From NCBI GenBank assembly GCA_910579395.1, contig CAJTUC010000016.1, positions 19,240 to 83,239 on the forward strand: a DNA stretch of 64,000 nucleotides. Reading direction: 5' to 3'. Positions 52,565-61,083 of the stretch are shown one piece after another (the stretch's first letter is position 1; each line of letters opens with the position of its first letter). The stretch comes from an uncultured Lachnospiraceae bacterium (GTDB taxonomy: Bacteria > Bacillota > Clostridia > Lachnospirales > Lachnospiraceae). The notes beneath the pieces are model-generated. The model saw nothing but the letters and a program-made list of their open reading frames with translations, searched no databases and was not told the DNA's origin. Both the position numbers and the translations under genes were made by a program.

Positions 52565-53260
52565 ATGATTATTCGTATGTACAAGATTTTAATGGTAGAT
52601 GATGACTCATTGATATTAGAAGATAATAAGACATATTTTAGTGCAATGGGATATGAAGTCGTCTGTGCAGGAACAGCTGAAGAAGCTGAAAAAATCATTT
52701 TATCTAATGCACTCGACTGCATCATTCTGGACGTGGACCTGCCCGATATGAGCGGTTTTGCTCTATGCGAAAAAATACGCGCAAAGACAGGTCTTCCCAT
52801 TGTTTTCCTCTCCGGCTATACCGAAGAAGAAAACCGTATCCGCGGATTATCCGTCGGTGGAGATGACTATGTATGCAAACCTTATAGTCTAAGGGAACTG
52901 GAACTTCGGGTACTGGCACGCATTCGTTCCGGCAGAGCCGCCGAACCACCCAAAACGCTTACTTACGGGCCGCTTTCCATCTGCCCTGCATCCTGCAGCG
53001 TAAGTTATGAAGCATGCTCTGTAGATTTTTCTTCCTATGAATTTGATGTGTTGTATTTTCTTGCAAGGCATCCCAATGAAATTTATACCCCGGAGCAGAT
53101 TTATGATTCTGTCTGGAAAGCTCCGGTCAACAAGGGACAAAAATCCCTGCAGGTCATTATGGGGCGCATCCGCAAAAAACTCTATGATATCTGCCCAAAC
53201 CATGACTACATACAAACCAAGCGTTACAAAGGCTATCTGTTTGTCCCTGACCGGGAGTGA
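52565..53260 (+). CDS. OmpR/PhoB-family response regulator
   Basis: 231 residues. Receiver domain: VDDD (11-14), phospho-acceptor Asp-56 (IILDVDLPDMSGF), Lys in CKPYSLREL. Winged-helix domain about 135-228 (SSYEFDVLYFLARHPNEIYT, SLQVIMGRIRKKL, QTKRYKGYLF). Its natural partner is the kinase at 55107 on the same strand, 1.8 kb away; a surface protein gene on the other strand lies between, and its 3' end overlaps this gene by 28 bases. Confidence 0.93.
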   Translation: MIIRMYKILMVDDDSLILEDNKTYFSAMGYEVVCAGTAEEAEKIILSNALDCIILDVDLPDMSGFALCEKIRAKTGLPIVFLSGYTEEENRIRGLSVGGDDYVCKPYSLRELELRVLARIRSGRAAEPPKTLTYGPLSICPASCSVSYEACSVDFSSYEFDVLYFLARHPNEIYTPEQIYDSVWKAPVNKGQKSLQVIMGRIRKKLYDICPNHDYIQTKRYKGYLFVPDRE

Positions 53261-55071
53261 ACACAAAAACCCGCTATTCCGGCACTGGCTGACAACAGCA
53301 CAAATCCTGCTACAGGAATAATGTAATTTTTATTGACGTCAGAGCGCGGCGTCTGCTCTCTTATTTGTTCTTTCTCAGGGGTACCGGAATTACCAGAGTC
53401 AATGTCTTTTTTATTGGCAGCGTCATTCGTATTTTCGACATCGTTTTCTGCCTCTAAATAAGATGACTGCTCTGCATTAACAGCTTTTGATTCTGCATAA
53501 AGCGACTGGTCCTCATTGGTATATTGAGGCTCTGAATAAAATGCTCCGCCTTCATTGATATTTGTGGGCTCTGAATAAAATGACCCGCCCTCATTGATAT
53601 TTGTGGGCTCTGAATGAAATGACCCGCCCTCATTTGCATTTGCGGCCTCTGTATTTGATGATTGCCCATCACCAGCTGCGTCTGAGCCAATATCGTTGTC
53701 TCCGTTTTCCGTCGGACTCATATCCGATGGAACCTCTGATTCGGCTTTGTCCAAATTGATATTACCGTCTGCATCGGGAACCGCTCCTTCGTCTTCCAAA
53801 GACGCATCATTGGTGTTTTCCTGCGGCTTAACAGGCGGATTTGTAATGGAAGTTCCACCACCCCGGCTCCCGCCTATGTCAGCTACATACTCCAGGTTGT
53901 CAGCCGCGTAACAAAGCACATTGGAAAAATAACTGGTTCCATTATCATTCCACTGCAAGCGAATGTATATATTCGGATATGCCGTCGTATCATGCTGTTC
54001 AGGTTTAAAGGCAATAAAGAAAGTATCGTTGGTATCCGTTACGGTTCCTTCTTCGAACAAGAACCACCTTTCCCCATCGAAAGAATACTCTGTCATTACC
54101 GTAATCGGCAGACGTTCTTCCGGTTTCGTATACCAGCCCTGAAATATATACAAGCTGCCACTTACCGACGCCCTCACATCCGTAAATGTCAGCGGATGAT
54201 CATTATAAGCTACCGTGCACAACGCCGGTTCTCCGGATGACGCATATAAAAAAGACCCCTGCACCTGAAAACGCATCCTTTCCTCCTGCTGCTTTTCAGT
54301 TCCTTCAAGGTTCCATGAGAGCGGAACCAACTCATTATGACTGACCCCTCCCTGGCGATTGACCGTACAACTAATCTGCGATGGGAGTACATCGTTTGCC
54401 AGTTGTCCTTTTTCCGCAATGACGCAGATATGATTCTCGTACATCACAAAGGGAGTATCTGCATAATGAATGCTTCCTGTTATATGGCCGCCGCTAACTA
54501 CCAACCCGGCACCTTCTTCCTGCCATAATGCACATTGTCCGCTCTCCACTACAACGCCCTGCATGGAAAGCATACCTTTTTCTGCCACATAAAAGATACC
54601 TTTCCCATCAGGTTTCCCTAAAAAGGTGAGATGATCATCGCTCAGAAGTTCAATCTCTCCGGTTACAGTGATTGTATATTTGTCGGTATCAACAAAAACA
54701 GGAGGCATATTGATACCATATGGACAAAAACTGTAATATCCTTCTAAAACTACGTTATCCGTCAGCCTTACTGTACCACCGATATTCTTATGTAATTCCA
54801 GCCATTCTATCAGTGCTGTGCCGGTGTCCACAAAATCCGGTTCCGAAACAGTCTCCTCTGGCTGTTCCGGTTCTGAGACGGTCTCCTCTGGCTGTTCCGA
54901 TTCTGACCCGGCATCAGGTTCAACACCTTGTTCCGCTTCCACATCTGTATCAGTTTTCACGTCAGATGTGTCAAGCTGTACATTGGCCATTGCGGCAGCT
55001 GAATCGACTCTATACAATAAAAATACAGTCGCAAACATCAGCGCAAATAAAAATTTACATTTATTTTTCAT
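53233..55071 (-). CDS. Repeat-rich, membrane-anchored surface protein
   Basis: 612 residues. Signal peptide of about 28 residues ending DSAAAMA, an acidic N-terminal region with a duplicated EPEQPEETVS, a beta-rich domain (about 85-410), then a hydrophilic stalk with five 13-residue repeats of the type EPTNINEGGSFYS. A C-terminal helix (YIIPVAGFVLLSASAGIAGF) and RSGTNR end the protein; no LPxTG is present. AAAGGA precedes the start. It is divergent from the kinase gene with only 35 bases between start codons and overlaps the regulator gene tail to tail. It may be the sensed or controlled surface component of that two-component system (inference). Confidence 0.8.
   Translation of the reverse strand: MKNKCKFLFALMFATVFLLYRVDSAAAMANVQLDTSDVKTDTDVEAEQGVEPDAGSESEQPEETVSEPEQPEETVSEPDFVDTGTALIEWLELHKNIGGTVRLTDNVVLEGYYSFCPYGINMPPVFVDTDKYTITVTGEIELLSDDHLTFLGKPDGKGIFYVAEKGMLSMQGVVVESGQCALWQEEGAGLVVSGGHITGSIHYADTPFVMYENHICVIAEKGQLANDVLPSQISCTVNRQGGVSHNELVPLSWNLEGTEKQQEERMRFQVQGSFLYASSGEPALCTVAYNDHPLTFTDVRASVSGSLYIFQGWYTKPEERLPITVMTEYSFDGERWFLFEEGTVTDTNDTFFIAFKPEQHDTTAYPNIYIRLQWNDNGTSYFSNVLCYAADNLEYVADIGGSRGGGTSITNPPVKPQENTNDASLEDEGAVPDADGNINLDKAESEVPSDMSPTENGDNDIGSDAAGDGQSSNTEAANANEGGSFHSEPTNINEGGSFYSEPTNINEGGAFYSEPQYTNEDQSLYAESKAVNAEQSSYLEAENDVENTNDAANKKDIDSGNSGTPEKEQIREQTPRSDVNKNYIIPVAGFVLLSASAGIAGFCVHSRSGTNR
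53450..53644. repeat. 39-bp tandem repeats in the surface protein gene
   Basis: Five consecutive 39-bp units (53450, 53489, 53528, 53567, 53606), each 13 codons. The last three are nearly identical; the first two are degenerate. They encode the stalk repeats and could vary in number by slippage. Confidence 0.9.
54841..54900. repeat. 30-bp tandem duplication in the surface protein gene
   Basis: Two adjacent 30-bp units (54841-54870, 54871-54900) differing at a few positions encode EPEQPEETVS-type repeats just after the signal peptide. Confidence 0.85.
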
Positions 55072-55106
55072 ACAACGATTCCTTTATTTTTATCGGGAGG
55101 TTTATC

Positions 55107-57107
55107 ATGAAACAGACCATACTTACCAAATCTGCGTTTCAAACAGTTTTAATAATCGCAGTCGCAATTTTTTTCAGCCTGCTTGGTTTATCGGCCGTTA
55201 TCAACTACGATAATAAATATATAACAAAGGCGAAACTGACACAAGAGAATCTTTGTATAATTCCAGAAAAAGGATATTGCTCCCTTATAGACGGATGGGA
55301 ACTTTATCCGGATGTTCTGCTCTCTCCGGACGATTTTTCTTCCGGGACACAGTCTTATTACAATACATGGGCAGGTGAATATCCAAACCTCTCCTTATTC
55401 CATGAAGATAAAAATCCATACGGGACCTCTACATGGCGTCTGCATCTGCAGGGCAGCGGCAATGTTATGCTTTATCTTCAGGAGCCTCTCTGTGCTGCCA
55501 GAGTTTATGTAAATGGACTTTGTTTAGGCGAGACCGGCAATGTGTCTCCTGATAATTATGCCCCTCTTATCAAAGACACCGCTTATTCCTTTTTTCTTGA
55601 CGGCAATGCAGAACTAATTATCCAGACTGCCAATTATTCACACTATTATGGCGGTATCTGGTATGCACCCATAATCGGCGATGCGGACAGTATTAGTCAT
55701 CTAATTGCCGCCCGCATGCTCATCTATGGACTGCTGTTTTTCTCATCACTCACGCTCTCCCTCTTTTGTATCGTACTTTGGGCGCACAGAAAAGACAACC
55801 GCAGGACTGTTACATTCTATTTTGGCATGTTAAGCATGTCTTTTACTTTGCGAATATGCTACCCCTTTTTACGGCTGTTCGGCATACCGCTCGTACGCAC
55901 GCTTTATGCAGTAGAAGATGCTGCAGCTATATCCGGCATCTATTTTTCCATACAGATTGCCCTCCTGTTATTTTTACCGGACGGTTTTAAACACCTGAAG
56001 AAAACACTCCGCATACTTTCTTTCGGAATCTGTGGTTTTGTTATCCTTGTTCCTTTATTTATATTTCCTGCCATTCCCAGTCTTGTACTGTGGTATGGGC
56101 TGTTTATTTCATGGTATAAGGTGGTGATGGCGTTCTTTCTTCTCAGTCTGACAGTTTATGGCGGTTTTATGGGGCTGCTTCACGCAGGAACCATTCTTAT
56201 TGCTGCTGCCGCAAATAGCATCTGCCTGTTTTACAGCGTTCTGACAATCGGAGCTTATGAACCGTTTGCCGGCGCTTATCCTGAAGAGTATGGCACATTT
56301 TGCATGGTCATTGCTTTCGCTGTCCTGATGGTGAAGCGCGATAGAGAAATGGTAAAAGAAAACATAAAACTGAATCTTCACCTGCAAGAGGAAGTCGAAG
56401 AAAAAACAGAGCATCTTCACAAACTTCTCATGGAGAGAGGTCAATTAATCACAGAATTGGGACACGATATGAAATCGCCCCTGACATCCCTCTCAAACAT
56501 GGCACAAATTATACGGCTGAATGACATCATGCTGGATGAGGACACTCGTCGAAGAATGAGCCACATAGAAGAACAGTGCAATATTTTATCCGAGCGCCTG
56601 AAATCCATTCAGGAAATAGCCGCCCAAACAAACTCTCCTGCCAAAATGGAGCCTATGTTGCTAAATACGTTTCTTTCGGATTTTTATCATAGCTGCCGCC
56701 CTATCATAGAACTATACGGACCCAATTTTCTTGAAAATATTACTTCGCGCCCATGTCATATTATGGCAAATCAAGAACAGCTTTTTCGCGCATTGGAAAA
56801 TCTCTTATATAATGCCGCCGATTTTACGCCTCCGGACGGTAAGATAACGCTTTCTCTTACAACGGATGAATCCTTTGCCTATATCTCTGTTTCAGATACC
56901 GGCTGCGGCATACCGGAAAAAGACCTCCCAAATATTTTTCACCGCTCCTACACCACCCGCAGCGACAAAGGCGGGCAGGGGTTGGGACTTGCCATTACCC
57001 GTTCCATTATTTTGGAGCACGCAGGCCAGATAGAAGCAGCTTCCAAAGAAGGATACGGAACAACCTTTACAATCCGCCTGCCTTTACTGGTTCCCAGACG
57101 TTCATAA
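55107..57107 (+). CDS. Seven-helix sensor histidine kinase with extracellular jelly-roll domain
   Basis: 666 residues from the ATG at 55107 (GGGAGG six bases upstream; a longer frame from 54720 is antisense to the surface gene and rejected). One N-terminal helix, an extracellular beta-rich domain (about 45-200, with TSTWRLHLQGSGNVMLYLQE and ARVYVNGLCLGETG, like carbohydrate-binding jelly rolls of 7TMR-DISM proteins), about seven helices (205-410), a coiled coil, HisKA with ELGHDMKSPLTS (His-453) and HATPase with ENLLYNAADF, DTGCGIPEKD and GGQGLGLAI. Probably senses a sugar or wall fragment and phosphorylates the regulator at 52565. Confidence 0.92.
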   Translation: MKQTILTKSAFQTVLIIAVAIFFSLLGLSAVINYDNKYITKAKLTQENLCIIPEKGYCSLIDGWELYPDVLLSPDDFSSGTQSYYNTWAGEYPNLSLFHEDKNPYGTSTWRLHLQGSGNVMLYLQEPLCAARVYVNGLCLGETGNVSPDNYAPLIKDTAYSFFLDGNAELIIQTANYSHYYGGIWYAPIIGDADSISHLIAARMLIYGLLFFSSLTLSLFCIVLWAHRKDNRRTVTFYFGMLSMSFTLRICYPFLRLFGIPLVRTLYAVEDAAAISGIYFSIQIALLLFLPDGFKHLKKTLRILSFGICGFVILVPLFIFPAIPSLVLWYGLFISWYKVVMAFFLLSLTVYGGFMGLLHAGTILIAAAANSICLFYSVLTIGAYEPFAGAYPEEYGTFCMVIAFAVLMVKRDREMVKENIKLNLHLQEEVEEKTEHLHKLLMERGQLITELGHDMKSPLTSLSNMAQIIRLNDIMLDEDTRRRMSHIEEQCNILSERLKSIQEIAAQTNSPAKMEPMLLNTFLSDFYHSCRPIIELYGPNFLENITSRPCHIMANQEQLFRALENLLYNAADFTPPDGKITLSLTTDESFAYISVSDTGCGIPEKDLPNIFHRSYTTRSDKGGQGLGLAITRSIILEHAGQIEAASKEGYGTTFTIRLPLLVPRRS

Positions 57108-57242
57108 TTTATTCATATTTAATTTAAAGAAACTTCACTTGCTTATCATTCTTTAGACATTTCTTCTGCATATACTAATATCATAAGATAACAACAAAGC
57201 AGATACGAAGTAGACAGATTAATTAATACTTTTTCATAATAA

Positions 57243-57271
57243 ATGCCAGGTAAAGCTAGTTTACCTGGCAT
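57243..57271. terminator. Bidirectional terminator after the kinase gene
   Basis: Perfect 12-bp stem ATGCCAGGTAAA with its complement, 5-base loop, between two convergent genes. T-tracts are modest on both sides. Confidence 0.75.
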
Positions 57272-57295
57272 CCTCCCTTTTCTGGGACTGTTTTC

Positions 57296-57775
57296 TCAGT
57301 ACAACAGTAGATACAAAATAGTCGCAACACCAATTACGACCGCATAGGTACCGATCAGGATTCCTATGTCAATCAGTATCCTTACCACAATGTTCATCTT
57401 CCGATTCGCAGAAACCGAAGCCGTCGCGATCATACCCATAGCCCCCATTGCACCGCCTATCGCACCATTTCTGAAATTAATAAAATGCAGTACAATAAAG
57501 AGCCAGGCCCACGCAGGCATTTTGAGCGGAACATATTCCTCACCCGTTTCACAATCCCTGTTATCGATGACGAGGCACGGCTGAGCCATACTCCTGATAA
57601 TCAGAAGCGCATTTCTATATCCAACCGGAATTTCATATTCCGTCTGAAGCATTCCGGTCTTTTTTCTGTGTTCTTTTAAGTTGTATACTGCTCCGTTGAC
57701 GACAGCCTGTTTATTATTTTTAAGCTCCACATAATATCCAATGCCATCAACCATAACATTCCATGTTTTCCCCAT
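57296..57775 (-). CDS. Small membrane protein with N-terminal beta domain, unknown
   Basis: 159 residues from the ATG at 57775 (AGAGGG six bases upstream). Residues 1-85 are beta-rich (TWNVMVDGIGYYVEL, VVNGAVYNLKEHRKKTG, IDNRDCETGEEYVPLKMPAW), faintly recalling FAIM1-like domains. Three hydrophobic helices follow (about 86-100, 104-120 with GGAMGAMGMIA, and 130-155). No confident family. Single gene between a kinase and fba. Confidence 0.65.
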   Translation of the reverse strand: MGKTWNVMVDGIGYYVELKNNKQAVVNGAVYNLKEHRKKTGMLQTEYEIPVGYRNALLIIRSMAQPCLVIDNRDCETGEEYVPLKMPAWAWLFIVLHFINFRNGAIGGAMGAMGMIATASVSANRKMNIVVRILIDIGILIGTYAVVIGVATILYLLLY

Positions 57776-57847
57776 GATTTTCCCTCTCATTTTTTATCAT
57801 TATGCTATTTTACCATATCAATTCTCTGTTGCAATTTCTTATTACCT

Positions 57848-57879
57848 ATAAAAAAGAGCTGCCGCTATGGACAGCTCTT
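57848..57879 (-). terminator. fba terminator
   Basis: On the minus strand AAGAGCTG and CAGCTCTT arms with a short loop, followed by TTTTTTA, 28 bases after the fba stop. Confidence 0.85.
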
Positions 57880-57907
57880 CCTATCAAAACGTCTGCGCTT
57901 CTATTTC

Positions 57908-58771
57908 TCAAGCCTTGCCAACAGAACCGAACAGTTCCATTTTCTCTTTTACTTTTGCTTTGATTGCTTCTGTTCCCGGAGCAAGAAGCTTACGAGGATC
58001 AAATCCCTTGCCTTCCTGATCCTTACCTGCTTCGATATACTTACGGGTAGCTTCTGCAAATACAAGCTGGCACTCCGTATTAACATTGATCTTTGCAACA
58101 CCGAGAGAAATTGCTTTCTTGATCATATCATCCGGAATACCTGTACCGCCATGAAGAACTAACGGAAGTGTTCCTGTTTTCTCCTGAACGGAAGCGAGTA
58201 CATCGAACTGTAATCCCTGCCAGTTCTCAGGATATTTTCCATGGATATTGCCGATGCCTGCTGCCAGGAAATCTACGCCAAGATCAGCAATCTGCTTGCA
58301 CTCTGCAGGGTCTGCACATTCGCCCATACCTACAACGCCGTCTTCTTCACCGCCGATGGAACCAACTTCTGCTTCGATGGAAATTCCCTTAGCATGAGCT
58401 GCCGCAACCAGTTCTTTTGTCTTCTCAATATTCTCTTCTATAGAATACTTGGAACCATCGAACATAACGGAAGGGAAACCAGCTTCCATACATTTATAGC
58501 AGTGATCATAGGAACCGTGATCCAAATGTACTGCTACCGGAACGGTAATATTCTGGTCTTTGATCAGGCCGTTTACCATACCCATAACGACATCATAGCC
58601 GCCCATATACTTGCCAGCGCCTTCGGATACACCGAGGATGACCGGAGAATTGCACTCCTGTGCGGTAGCAAGAATGGCTTTGGTCCACTCAAGATTGTTG
58701 ATATTGAACTGACCTACTGCATAATGGCCAGCTACTGCTTTTTGAAGCATTTCTGTTGCTGAAACTAACAT
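57908..58771 (-). CDS. fba: Class II fructose-1,6-bisphosphate aldolase
   Basis: 287 residues, zinc-dependent aldolase of the GatY/KbaY/FbaA family; glycolysis and gluconeogenesis. AVHLDHGSYD holds the catalytic Asp and a zinc His; EAEVGSIGGEEDGVVG, GIGNIHGKYP and LVLHGGTGIPDDMIKKA hold further zinc and phosphate contacts, and INVNTECQLVFAEATR closes the site. The sequence is closest in type to the FbaA of Clostridia; a tagatose-bisphosphate aldolase is a less likely reading. GGAGG precedes the start. Confidence 0.93.
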   Translation of the reverse strand: MLVSATEMLQKAVAGHYAVGQFNINNLEWTKAILATAQECNSPVILGVSEGAGKYMGGYDVVMGMVNGLIKDQNITVPVAVHLDHGSYDHCYKCMEAGFPSVMFDGSKYSIEENIEKTKELVAAAHAKGISIEAEVGSIGGEEDGVVGMGECADPAECKQIADLGVDFLAAGIGNIHGKYPENWQGLQFDVLASVQEKTGTLPLVLHGGTGIPDDMIKKAISLGVAKINVNTECQLVFAEATRKYIEAGKDQEGKGFDPRKLLAPGTEAIKAKVKEKMELFGSVGKA

Positions 58772-58830
58772 TTTATATTACCTCCATCTTCTATTTTCTC
58801 ACTCAGGCTGTCCACCTAATGTCTGATGTC

Positions 58831-58859
58831 ATTATACAGCATTCCCCGAAAAAAGAAAA
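58831..58859 (-). promoter_or_regulatory. fba promoter
   Basis: Perfect TATAAT (58831-58836) on the minus strand preceded at 17 bases by TTTTCT (58854-58859), about 60 bases before the start. Confidence 0.5.
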
Positions 58860-58884
58860 CCTTTCAAATAGAATTTTCTGGAAA

Positions 58885-59775
58885 TTATTGCGGGATTCGG
58901 ATTTCCAACGCCCCGTTCTTATTCTCAATGACGGCCCTGTAATGATTGCCCCCGAACTCTCCGTCCAATGTCCACGACACCTCCTGATCGGATTCTATCG
59001 TGATCCTGGAAGTCTTAAAACTCCGAAAGGCATCCGAATGCACCCTCTTGTCCACGAGTGCCTTTATGATATTGTTCATCTCCAGAAGATTTGCCGGTTT
59101 TTTAACAAGCGTCACTTCAAACAATCCATCGTTCAATTCCACATTTTTTCCGGTAATTCCCTTAAAACCGCCAACTGAATTGGAATTGGTGACCATTCCG
59201 TATATGTAGTCACCTTCCAGGCAGACATCGTCATAACTGATTTTCATCCAATATGATTTAATAGAAGAAAGCCGCTTTACGCCCTCCAACAGATAAGCCG
59301 TATGCCCAAGCATGTTTTTGATATCCTGTCTCGTTTCATAGGATACATCCGTAAAAAGTCCAAAGGCCGCTACATAAATGAAGGTATCATCGTTAAAAGC
59401 GCCTATATCACAGGCAAAGTTCTGTCCATTGACTACCGCATCGGCTGCCTTGACCATACTTCTCGGAATACCCAGGCTGTTTGCAAAGTCATTTGTGCTT
59501 CCTGCAGGCACATAACCGATTGGCAGCTTTTCCTCACACTGCATCATTCCTGTGACCACCTCGTCCAGCGTACCGTCTCCTCCGCTGCACACAATGATAT
59601 CATAGCCGTCCCTGCGCTGCTTCACTTTCCTGACCGCATCTCCCGGACCCTGTGTCGGATAGGCCGTCACTTCATATCCTGCCTTCACGAAAATATCAAT
59701 GATATCGAGCAGATTACTCTTAATCTGCGCCTTACCTGCTTTTGGATTATAAATGAAAAGCATATTTTTGTCCAT
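58885..59775 (-). CDS. Diacylglycerol kinase-like lipid kinase
   Basis: 296 residues from the ATG at 59775 (GGGAG five bases upstream). DAGK catalytic domain (about 1-130): FIYNPKAGKAQ near the start, ATP-binding VCSGGDGTLDEVVTGMM near 62-78, GYVPAGSTNDFANSLGIP near 85-102. The C-terminal beta-rich YegS-like domain ends DGEFGGNHYRAVIEN. Probable soluble, membrane-associated DgkB- or YegS-type kinase of diacylglycerol or a related lipid. Downstream of the crh group but separated from it by a terminator. Confidence 0.9.
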   Translation of the reverse strand: MDKNMLFIYNPKAGKAQIKSNLLDIIDIFVKAGYEVTAYPTQGPGDAVRKVKQRRDGYDIIVCSGGDGTLDEVVTGMMQCEEKLPIGYVPAGSTNDFANSLGIPRSMVKAADAVVNGQNFACDIGAFNDDTFIYVAAFGLFTDVSYETRQDIKNMLGHTAYLLEGVKRLSSIKSYWMKISYDDVCLEGDYIYGMVTNSNSVGGFKGITGKNVELNDGLFEVTLVKKPANLLEMNNIIKALVDKRVHSDAFRSFKTSRITIESDQEVSWTLDGEFGGNHYRAVIENKNGALEIRIPQ

Positions 59776-59877
59776 GTTTACTCCCATCTGTCTGCTTCGG
59801 CAGACACTCAAATCAATAGTTGAAAATGCTTTTCTTTCAACCGATTCTCCTACCGATTACAGCAATTCCCGCCGAAT

Positions 59878-59910
59878 GAAAAAAAGACTCCCACAATCGG
59901 GAATCTCTTT
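59878..59910 (-). terminator. Terminator after the crh-like gene
   Basis: On the minus strand AAGAGATTCCC and GGGAGTCTT arms are followed by seven T residues, about 15 bases past the stop. It ends the glk-murB-rapZ-whiA-crh unit. Confidence 0.8.
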
Positions 59911-59921
59911 TATATTCTGCC

Positions 59922-60179
59922 TTACTGACTGCCGCCTAAAAATTTTTCAATTCCCGCAACTGCTGCCTCTTCATCACTGCCATCCGCAATAACGGTCACA
60001 GCCTCGTCACGGTTGAGCCCGAGGCCCATCATGCCCATAATGCTTTTCGCATTTACTTTCTTGTTTGCCGACTCGATATACACGCTGCTGTCATACTGGC
60101 TTGCCACCTGCACGAGCATTGCAACGGGTCTTGCCTCCAAGCCGCCCTCCAATTTGATTTGGACAGATTTTTGAATCAT
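59922..60179 (-). CDS. crh: Crh-like HPr-family protein with Glu at position 15
   Basis: 85 residues from the ATG at 60179 (AAGGAGGAG five bases upstream). HPr fold; the active-site motif is GGLEARP, so residue 15 is Glu rather than the phosphorylated His. Ser-46 is kept (NAKSIMGMMGL). Bacillus Crh has Gln-15 and Ser-46 and acts only with CcpA in carbon catabolite control. Gene order rapZ-whiA-crh is that of the Bacillus yvcJ-yvcK-yvcL-crh cluster, which supports the Crh reading over PTS HPr. It starts 17 bases after whiA. Confidence 0.85.
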   Translation of the reverse strand: MIQKSVQIKLEGGLEARPVAMLVQVASQYDSSVYIESANKKVNAKSIMGMMGLGLNRDEAVTVIADGSDEEAAVAGIEKFLGGSQ

Positions 60180-60196
60180 AACTTCTCCTCCTTTTA

Positions 60197-61072
60197 TCAC
60201 CTCATATGTTCGGCAATCTCACTTAACTTTCGCAGCCGGTGGTTCACACCGGATTTTCCGACGGTCGGCTCCAGATATTCTCCCAATTCTTTCAGAGGCG
60301 CGTCCGGATGTTCCAAACGGATTTCAGCCATCTGCCGCAGGTTGTCCGGCAGATTCTCAAATCCATACTGCTTCTGAATCAACAAAATATCTTCTATCTG
60401 TTTGGACGCCGCATTTACAGTCTTTGTGATATTCGCCGCCTCACAATTGACACGCCTGTTAATAGAATTGCGCATTTCCTTAACAATACGGAGATTCTCC
60501 AGATTCATTAATGATACATGTGCTCCGATCACATTGAGCAGATCTACAATGCCGGAACCTTCTTTTAAATACACAACATAATACTTTTTGCGCTTGATGA
60601 TCTTCGCTTCTATCTGAAATTCCTGAATCATATCTTTCAGCTGTCCGGCCTGTTCCGGTGTACCGCAGACAAATTCCAGATGATAGCTCTTCTCCGGGTC
60701 ACTCATGGAGCCGGCACATAGAAACGCACCTCTCAGATAGGCTCTCGCGCAGCAGCTGTTCTTAACTAAAAGCGCATTGACCGGAGTATCCAGCGGGACA
60801 ATATGATGCGCGTCATCATACAAATGCAGTGCCTGAAGAACTTTCTCTTCATCCGCTTCCCGCATAACATTAATTATATTATATGTTTTTTTCAATAATG
60901 TAAAGCATTTTCTGGCAATCGCATCATTTTCCATTTCCAGATTCAAATGACAACCGTCCTCTGTCAGCCGCCCGCCAAAGTGAAAAAGTGCCGCCAGTTC
61001 CGCTAACTGACAGTGTCTTGCCGGACTGATATATGCCGCCAGTTCTTCTTTTACCGTGCCGGAAAAAGACAT
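60197..61072 (-). CDS. whiA: DNA-binding protein WhiA
   Basis: 291 residues from the ATG at 61072 (AGAGG eight bases upstream). LAGLIDADG-like N-terminal half (TVKEELAAYISPARHCQLAE, RAYLRGAFLCAGSMSDPEKS near 150) and a C-terminal helix-turn-helix (LRQMAEIRLEHPDAPLKELG, VGKSGVNHRLRKL). In Actinobacteria WhiA controls sporulation septation; in Bacillota it influences cell division and envelope metabolism. Between rapZ (11 bases) and crh (17 bases), the usual order except that yvcK is missing. Confidence 0.94.
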   Translation of the reverse strand: MSFSGTVKEELAAYISPARHCQLAELAALFHFGGRLTEDGCHLNLEMENDAIARKCFTLLKKTYNIINVMREADEEKVLQALHLYDDAHHIVPLDTPVNALLVKNSCCARAYLRGAFLCAGSMSDPEKSYHLEFVCGTPEQAGQLKDMIQEFQIEAKIIKRKKYYVVYLKEGSGIVDLLNVIGAHVSLMNLENLRIVKEMRNSINRRVNCEAANITKTVNAASKQIEDILLIQKQYGFENLPDNLRQMAEIRLEHPDAPLKELGEYLEPTVGKSGVNHRLRKLSEIAEHMR

Positions 61073-61083
61073 CGCCATCACCT

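Noticed and set aside
53233..53330. LPxTG sorting signal at the end of the surface protein
   Set aside because: No LPxTG-like motif precedes the C-terminal helix; it is treated as a simple membrane anchor.
53450..53644. CRISPR array
   Set aside because: The units are contiguous in-frame coding repeats without spacers; no cas genes in the window.
54720..55106. Upstream extension of the kinase frame
   Set aside because: It is antisense to the surface gene signal region and low complexity; the ATG at 55107 has a strong ribosome site and a natural membrane start.
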